64,000 nucleotides of DNA, from positions 28,563,636 to 28,627,635 of the forward strand of contig CM022673.1 of assembly GCA_012295275.1 (NCBI GenBank), written 5' to 3'. Made by a program: the position numbers and the translations under genes. Under the pieces are notes generated by a model. That model was not told the DNA's origin and did not search any database. It saw only the letters and a list, made by a program, of their open reading frames with translations. Numbering within the stretch: position 1 is the first letter of the stretch; every line of letters begins with the position of its first letter. Source of the DNA: Chrysomallon squamiferum (taxonomy: Eukaryota > Mollusca > Gastropoda > Neomphalida > Peltospiridae). Positions 63,789 through 64,000 of this stretch are shown piece after piece.

Positions 63789-64000
63789 ATGATCCATGAG
63801 TTGATAAGACTAAAGGATGGATTCCATTAAAAACATAAATCAGTGGCATGTTATAAAACACAGAGAGGACGAGTATTAACGAGTTGTCCGGTGTCGTGCT
63901 AGTTAGCTGACCAGGTCAGGATATGAAGTATCTTTATTTAACGACTTCTACGTGCGCCTCTCACGATTTAATTGCCCCACTTCTTTCACGTACTGGCTGA

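Larger units (their letters stand above)
60840..64000. other. Right end: no gene recognised
   Basis: AT-rich DNA with a degenerate ctgattcattc-type tandem stretch (61.0-61.2 kb), a SINE-like remnant (61.54-61.63 kb), (GAT)n runs, poly-T tracts and a (GATA)n array near the end. The last ~120 bases are less AT-rich and run off the window, so an adjoining element cannot be judged. Confidence 0.6.

Overview
The window is animal nuclear DNA. It is AT-rich, has spliced genes with GT-AG introns up to about 18 kb, and is unusually rich in simple repeats: (AAT)n, (CT)n/(GA)n, (ATGT)n, (GATA)n, (TTTA)n and (AC)n. The sulfotransferase sequence and the domain repertoire suggest a lophotrochozoan, most likely a mollusc. 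That placement is inference; nothing here fixes the species.

Two multi-exon genes can be reconstructed exon by exon, both on the minus strand. Gene 1 (40,701 down to 8,411) has 12 coding exons and encodes a predicted secreted protein of about 818 aa. In order it carries a signal peptide, a long acidic/Thr-Pro-rich stalk spread over small exons, a follistatin-type (FOLN+Kazal) domain, a thrombospondin type-1 (TSP1)-like segment, an unrecognised Cys-containing segment, and a C-terminal DNA/RNA non-specific endonuclease domain of the ENDOD1 kind. All 11 introns are phase 1. The family's DRGH active-site motif is reduced to RLAH. Gene 2 (52,290 down to 46,593) has 6 coding exons and encodes a 290-aa cytosolic (SULT-type) sulfotransferase with recognisable PAPS-binding and catalytic residues.

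Layout: 1-8.4 kb is 3' flank of gene 1, with simple repeats and two degenerate tandem arrays. 8.4-22.7 kb holds eleven of its exons. 22.7-40.6 kb is its large first coding intron, with several less AT-rich, non-repetitive islands and one possible terminal exon of something else. 40.7-46.6 kb is the gene 1 promoter side and the intergenic stretch, with a perfect 3 x 30-bp repeat. 46.6-52.3 kb is the sulfotransferase. 52.3-64 kb has no firmly recognised gene; it holds tRNA-derived SINE-like remnants, a degenerate ~150-bp repeat and one candidate Cys-rich exon at 59.0 kb on the plus strand.

The two genes have no obvious joint function. One product should act outside the cell, binding matrix or proteases and perhaps nucleic acid; the other acts in cytosolic sulfonation. 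The item most deserving follow-up is the follistatin/Kazal-TSP1-nuclease chain with a degraded nuclease motif. Next are the trinucleotide microsatellites that sit against the 3' splice sites of at least five exons.
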